From positions 992,001-1,056,000 of the forward strand of contig NZ_JACOQD010000001.1 of NCBI RefSeq assembly GCF_014297365.1: a stretch of DNA of 64,000 nt. The letters are read 5' to 3'. Of the stretch, positions 61,701-64,000 are shown piece by piece. The notes below the pieces were generated by a model. The model had not been told where the DNA came from, made no database searches, and saw only the letters and a program-made list of their open reading frames with translations. Positions within the stretch are counted from its first letter, which is position 1, and each line of letters starts with the position of its first letter. The DNA comes from Winogradskyella echinorum (GTDB taxonomy: Bacteria > Bacteroidota > Bacteroidia > Flavobacteriales > Flavobacteriaceae). The position numbers and the translations under genes were made by a program.

Positions 61701-62314
61701 AACTAATTTTTCCATACAGAAAGGAAACTTCTGCCCAAGATTTCTTCGAGAAATTGCTAAATGTAGATGATAAATCGGCACTTGTAGATTATTACATTTT
61801 ACTCACCAAGCATAAAGAATCTATACCTAAAAAATTAAAGGAAAAGATTTTAGACGATGAGGAAAACCAATACTTATTGCTAGAAAAGTTAGATAAAGCT
61901 AAGTTATTAAGCAAACTAAAATCTATTAATATTAGTCAACAACAATTTGCTAAATCTAAACTCTTGTCTAATGCGCAGTACGAAAAAGAAAAAGACTCTG
62001 TAACTTTTGTTTTAAAACGAGATTTTGTAACAGACAAAGGAAAAGATGCTGTGATGTATTTCTTTAAAATTGACAAAGACAATGAGTATTCTGGTAAGTC
62101 CGAAATTTTACATTACATCTCTTTTATAAAACCAAAAGATCCTAAACGGTTAGTTGTAGAATTTTATAAAAAATCCAATAATTACGGTACAGAAATCGAT
62201 AAGACCAAAGAGCTAGAAGAACAGTATAACGAAATTATCAACTTAGCAATCTATAAAGATAGAAAGCGTGTAACGCCTAGTGCCCGTGGAGGTGGTAATT
62301 ATTATGATTATTAA
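58793..62314 (+). CDS. Large secreted protein with N-terminal TraB/GumN domain
   Basis: 1173 residues. Signal peptide (ALIITFSITCFAQ), then a TraB/GumN-type domain at about 20-280: SYLYGTMHVSKKVAFRLDDVFYKAL...ESDCVALESDP and, at about 253-275, GVGAAHLPGEKGMINMLRQRGY, where GTMH and GxAH are the family motifs. About 890 further residues hold no domain I recognise, with repeated modules of strands and helices. TraB/GumN domains are thought to be metal-dependent peptidase-like. Four bases overlap the convergent AraC gene. Confidence 0.85.
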   Translation: MKKFLTALIITFSITCFAQQKYQSLLWEISGNGLEKPSYLYGTMHVSKKVAFRLDDVFYKALNESDCVALESDPTTWPGFNYEMMVGEMGYYNNYRNEFYTNLFKLSHPEEMAVRGSLRMDNNAVNAYLYRKNNASDNFEEETYLDMFIFQAGKKNNKDIYGLEDLAESRYLTTKAAYNADKKDLDPWLQKLFAKENPYLIQENLYRDRNLDLLDSIGAGVNTKFYRENMLFIRNENMVISLEELMPTKSVFAGVGAAHLPGEKGMINMLRQRGYTVKALTSEQTDYSKTEKVKLDSLFVAPVLKMHSTPDGFLSLNTYDELRELSYGGQKYYLDPDMTNGAYLTVNRISRFLYLPNEKENITLKDIDDLLYEDIPGDIIKKEELTTPYPGLSIVNKTKKGEFQKYHIYQTPLEIIIIKFAGRSDFILKHESKIFNSIVLKSPTETNTLFVSPNKKFQVNFPEYFITSNMQNSGKKLLEGYKNDAYYFIEEAALHDMSYIEEDSFEAKYFHHALYKNYKLKEAKGGFKSGDYKSYESYAVLDSTTNKNLHLKTIVKDGSYYLLGYVGKNEADKTDFFKSFKFNKTDYKNFEKVIDTSLHFTVKTNAKAPLPNPYSYGYNNKDAKDYEEKTKQTVYSTNANEQISVSRTKFHDLQMFHNVDSLWKNTEQKINFSTRYYKPDKIFKISNRKTSKVDGIYAYSFSYTDSASAKQVLVKNILKEGVLFELKTLVDSISGPSTFVKEFYDSFTPKDTLLGQNVFKDKTKQFFEALKAKDSIVLESFNLIKFKKHNSKDIVAILKDFEFDKERLEIKSHLVEQLIEIDLKNNLPFIKQLYYDSYSDPQTQTSILEGLLDSNKKDSYNLALDLMERDLPLNGVGSIFYTYFGKDSLELKASLFPKILQYSSINEYKQPLYNLLVRVKDSGHIKPKSYSKYKNQLINDGKIEVKRSLGNQSNNYGYNAYSNDLSTYVKLIFPYRKETSAQDFFEKLLNVDDKSALVDYYILLTKHKESIPKKLKEKILDDEENQYLLLEKLDKAKLLSKLKSINISQQQFAKSKLLSNAQYEKEKDSVTFVLKRDFVTDKGKDAVMYFFKIDKDNEYSGKSEILHYISFIKPKDPKRLVVEFYKKSNNYGTEIDKTKELEEQYNEIINLAIYKDRKRVTPSARGGGNYYDY

Positions 62315-63210
62315 CTAGAACCCATAATATACTTCTTTGGCGTAGTTCCAAATTTCTTTTTAAAAGCTGCAATAAAATGGCTCCCTGTGCTGTATCCCAC
62401 TTTTAGACCAACTTCGTTAACGTTATAATCTCCAGATTCTAAAAGTTTGCGAGCCACTTCCATTTTATAGTCAAACAAAAAGCTAAAGACAGAATCACCA
62501 TAAATTTGCTTAAAGCCTTCCTTTAATTTTTTAAGGCTTAAATCTATTTCGTCCGCTAACTCTTGTAGTGTTGGCGGTTCGGCCATATTAGCAATAATGA
62601 TATCTTTGGCCTTTTTAAGTTTGGCCACATTAACCTCATCGACTAAAAATGGGCATTGCTCAATATCTGCATCTTCACTTCGGTTAAAAAACAAGCTCAA
62701 TAATTCATATGTCTTTCCTTTAAAGTATAATTGCTTTATAGAACTATTGAGGTTAAAACTCATTAACTGATTTAAAACCACAGCCATAGAAGGTGAAATC
62801 TTTCCATCTTTATAATATTTTTTATCTCTATTATCGTCGGTTAAAAATGTTACATAATTAGCATCATCGGAAAATAATCCATGGAATTTTTTTATCGAAA
62901 TTACCAAAGACACCAACCAAGAATGTGGTTTCATTTCTAAATGAATGGGTAAATCTCGCTGCGGATTATAAAGTAAAAGCGAGGTGTCTTCATTAATATT
63001 TAGTGTGTAACTACCTTGATTAAACACAAAATTCAATGCTCCTTTGGTACAAAAATGAAACTGAATGTAGCTGCTATCAATCTCGCGTTCAAGAATTTCT
63101 ACAGAATTATTTTCATTTTTATGGGTTAACACAAAAAAGCCATCTTCTATAAATGTTTCTTCAAAAGTTCCTGTAGCGATACTTTTTGAAGGTAGATTTT
63201 CTAAATTCAT
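62311..63210 (-). CDS. AraC-family transcriptional regulator
   Basis: 299 residues from ATG 63210 (MNLENLPSKSIATG); the frame extends to 63240 but that leader is not conserved in type. C-terminal HTH pair: PTLQELADEIDLSLKKLKEGFKQIYGDSVFSFLFDYKM and NVNEVGLKVGYSTGSHFIAAFKKKFGTTPKKY. Divergent from hemA across 200 bases, so it could control haem synthesis genes, as this pairing suggests; ligand unknown. Confidence 0.94.
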   Translation of the reverse strand: MNLENLPSKSIATGTFEETFIEDGFFVLTHKNENNSVEILEREIDSSYIQFHFCTKGALNFVFNQGSYTLNINEDTSLLLYNPQRDLPIHLEMKPHSWLVSLVISIKKFHGLFSDDANYVTFLTDDNRDKKYYKDGKISPSMAVVLNQLMSFNLNSSIKQLYFKGKTYELLSLFFNRSEDADIEQCPFLVDEVNVAKLKKAKDIIIANMAEPPTLQELADEIDLSLKKLKEGFKQIYGDSVFSFLFDYKMEVARKLLESGDYNVNEVGLKVGYSTGSHFIAAFKKKFGTTPKKYIMGSS

Positions 63211-63368
63211 TTTGCTTTTATTTAGATTCGTTCTAAACAAAGAGCTAAACAGCCCTTGATTTCACTACAAAAATATGATAAATATCATGTTTTTGTAAAA
63301 AACAATCTTAAAAAACCACAAACGATACTTTAAGTTCTTCTAGCGTTACTTTTATCTGAATAACAAAT

Positions 63369-63376
63369 ATATTTTT
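63369..63376 (+). promoter_or_regulatory. Promoter -7 element for hemA
   Basis: TATTTTTG, fits TAnnTTTG, 34 bases before the ATG. Confidence 0.6.
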
Positions 63377-63410
63377 GTTCCTGTTAATTTCCTAGTCAGG
63401 TAAACGAGCG

Positions 63411-64000
63411 AATGCAACATAAAAGCAAATATTTTTACGCTATAGGTCTCAGCTATAAAAAAGCCGATGCCGAAGTACGCGGTCATTTTAGTTTAAGCGA
63501 GTCAGCAAAACAAAATGTTTTGGATCAAGCTAAGGAAAATGGTATTGAAAGTATTTTATTGGTCTCTACTTGCAATAGAACTGAACTATACGGTTTTGCT
63601 GAGCATCCTTATCAACTCATCCAATTATTATGTAACAACACAAAAGGCACGGTTGAAGAATTTCAAAAAGTTGCTTATGTACATAAAAACAAGGAGGCGA
63701 TTAATCACATGTTTAGAGTAGGTTCTGGTTTAGATAGCCAGATACTTGGTGACTTTGAAATTATTAGCCAGTTGAAGTTTGGTGCAAGAGCTTCAAAAAA
63801 AGAAGGTTTACTCAATTCTTTTACAGAACGATTAGTTAATGCCGTAATACAAGCTAGTAAACGCATTAAAACAGAAACGGAATTATCTTCTGGTGCAACT
63901 TCTGTGTCTTTTGCCTCGGTTCAGTATATAATGAACCATGTAGAACAAATTTCTGAAAAGAATATTCTTCTCTTTGGAACTGGTAAAATTGGAAGAAATA
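63411..64000 (+). CDS. hemA: Glutamyl-tRNA reductase, cut by the window end
   Basis: About 196 residues are visible from ATG 63411 to the edge. The N-terminus FYAIGLSYKKADAEVRGHFSLSES, the catalytic Cys in LLVSTCNRTELYGF, the HMFRVGSGLDSQILGDFEIISQLK segment and the beginning of the NADPH-binding strand NILLFGTGKIGRN identify the first enzyme of haem synthesis by the C5 route. It reduces glutamyl-tRNA to glutamate-1-semialdehyde. Confidence 0.97.

Noticed and set aside
1..64000. CRISPR arrays, prophage, insertion sequences, rRNA
   Set aside because: No regular repeat-spacer arrays, transposase, integrase, phage structural genes or rRNA segments were seen.

Overview
The window comes from a low-GC member of the Bacteroidota, almost certainly a marine-type Flavobacteriaceae (the Olleya, Winogradskyella and Psychroserpens group is my guess; the sequence does not fix the genus). 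Reasons: many promoters carry the Bacteroidota -7 element TAnnTTTG; Shine-Dalgarno sites are rare; there is a FecI-type sigma / FecR / TonB-receptor cassette, a DjlA-like TerB-DnaJ protein, a YVTN/BNR repeat exoprotein and a TonB C-terminal domain of the flavobacterial kind. It looks like chromosomal backbone with small accessory patches. I saw no phage, insertion sequence, rRNA or CRISPR array.

Layout. 1-5.7 kb: an incomplete MG2/TonB-plug surface protein, a secreted protein of unknown function and metG, all on the minus strand. 5.8-10.3 kb: LD-carboxypeptidase, HEAT protein, YraN nuclease, then a minus-strand yicC-gmk-nadD unit. 10.4-20.5 kb: thioesterase, GNAT/FemAB-like protein, DMT transporter, ArsC/Spx-like reductase, DinB, zinc ribbon, CBS, two SDR proteins and an M13 peptidase. 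20.5-27.6 kb: an ECF-sigma locus (sigma factor, FecR anti-sigma, TonB receptor without SusD) facing a minus-strand set of three small ORFs and a modular lipoprotein. 27.6-32.6 kb: tRNA-Asn, rseP, SCO protein, feoA-feoB-FeoB-associated Cys-rich protein. 32.6-39 kb: a DtxR/MntR-type regulator followed by an outer-membrane protein and a metal ABC importer. 39-46.5 kb: an ECF sigma factor with a TonB_C-containing anti-sigma-like protein, DjlA-like protein, bacilliredoxin, PlsC, acyl-ACP desaturase, HD hydrolase and an AraC regulator. 46.8-48.2 kb: tandem secreted paralogues. 48.2-64 kb: radical SAM protein, enoyl-CoA hydratase, histidine kinase, hemJ, sortilin-like protein, MATE exporter, hemH, a large TraB/GumN protein, an AraC regulator and the start of hemA.

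How genes work together. The metal region is the clearest functional unit: an 18-bp perfect palindrome overlaps the predicted start of transcription of the DtxR/MntR gene, and an outer-membrane protein, binding lipoprotein, ATPase and two permeases with C-terminal winged-helix tails follow. The regulator ends early because of a one-base shift in an A9 run, and the first permease lacks any standard start codon at its expected N-terminus. In the 20.5-27.6 kb locus the same bipartite motif (GGGACA, 13 nt, TTGTTTTAA) lies before the anti-sigma/receptor pair and before two duplicated small ORFs. This suggests one ECF sigma factor drives both sides, including a lipoprotein built in the module order A-B-B-A. 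Several families of short palindromic repeats are scattered between genes, and three copies are read in frame inside metG and the metal-ABC ATPase gene.
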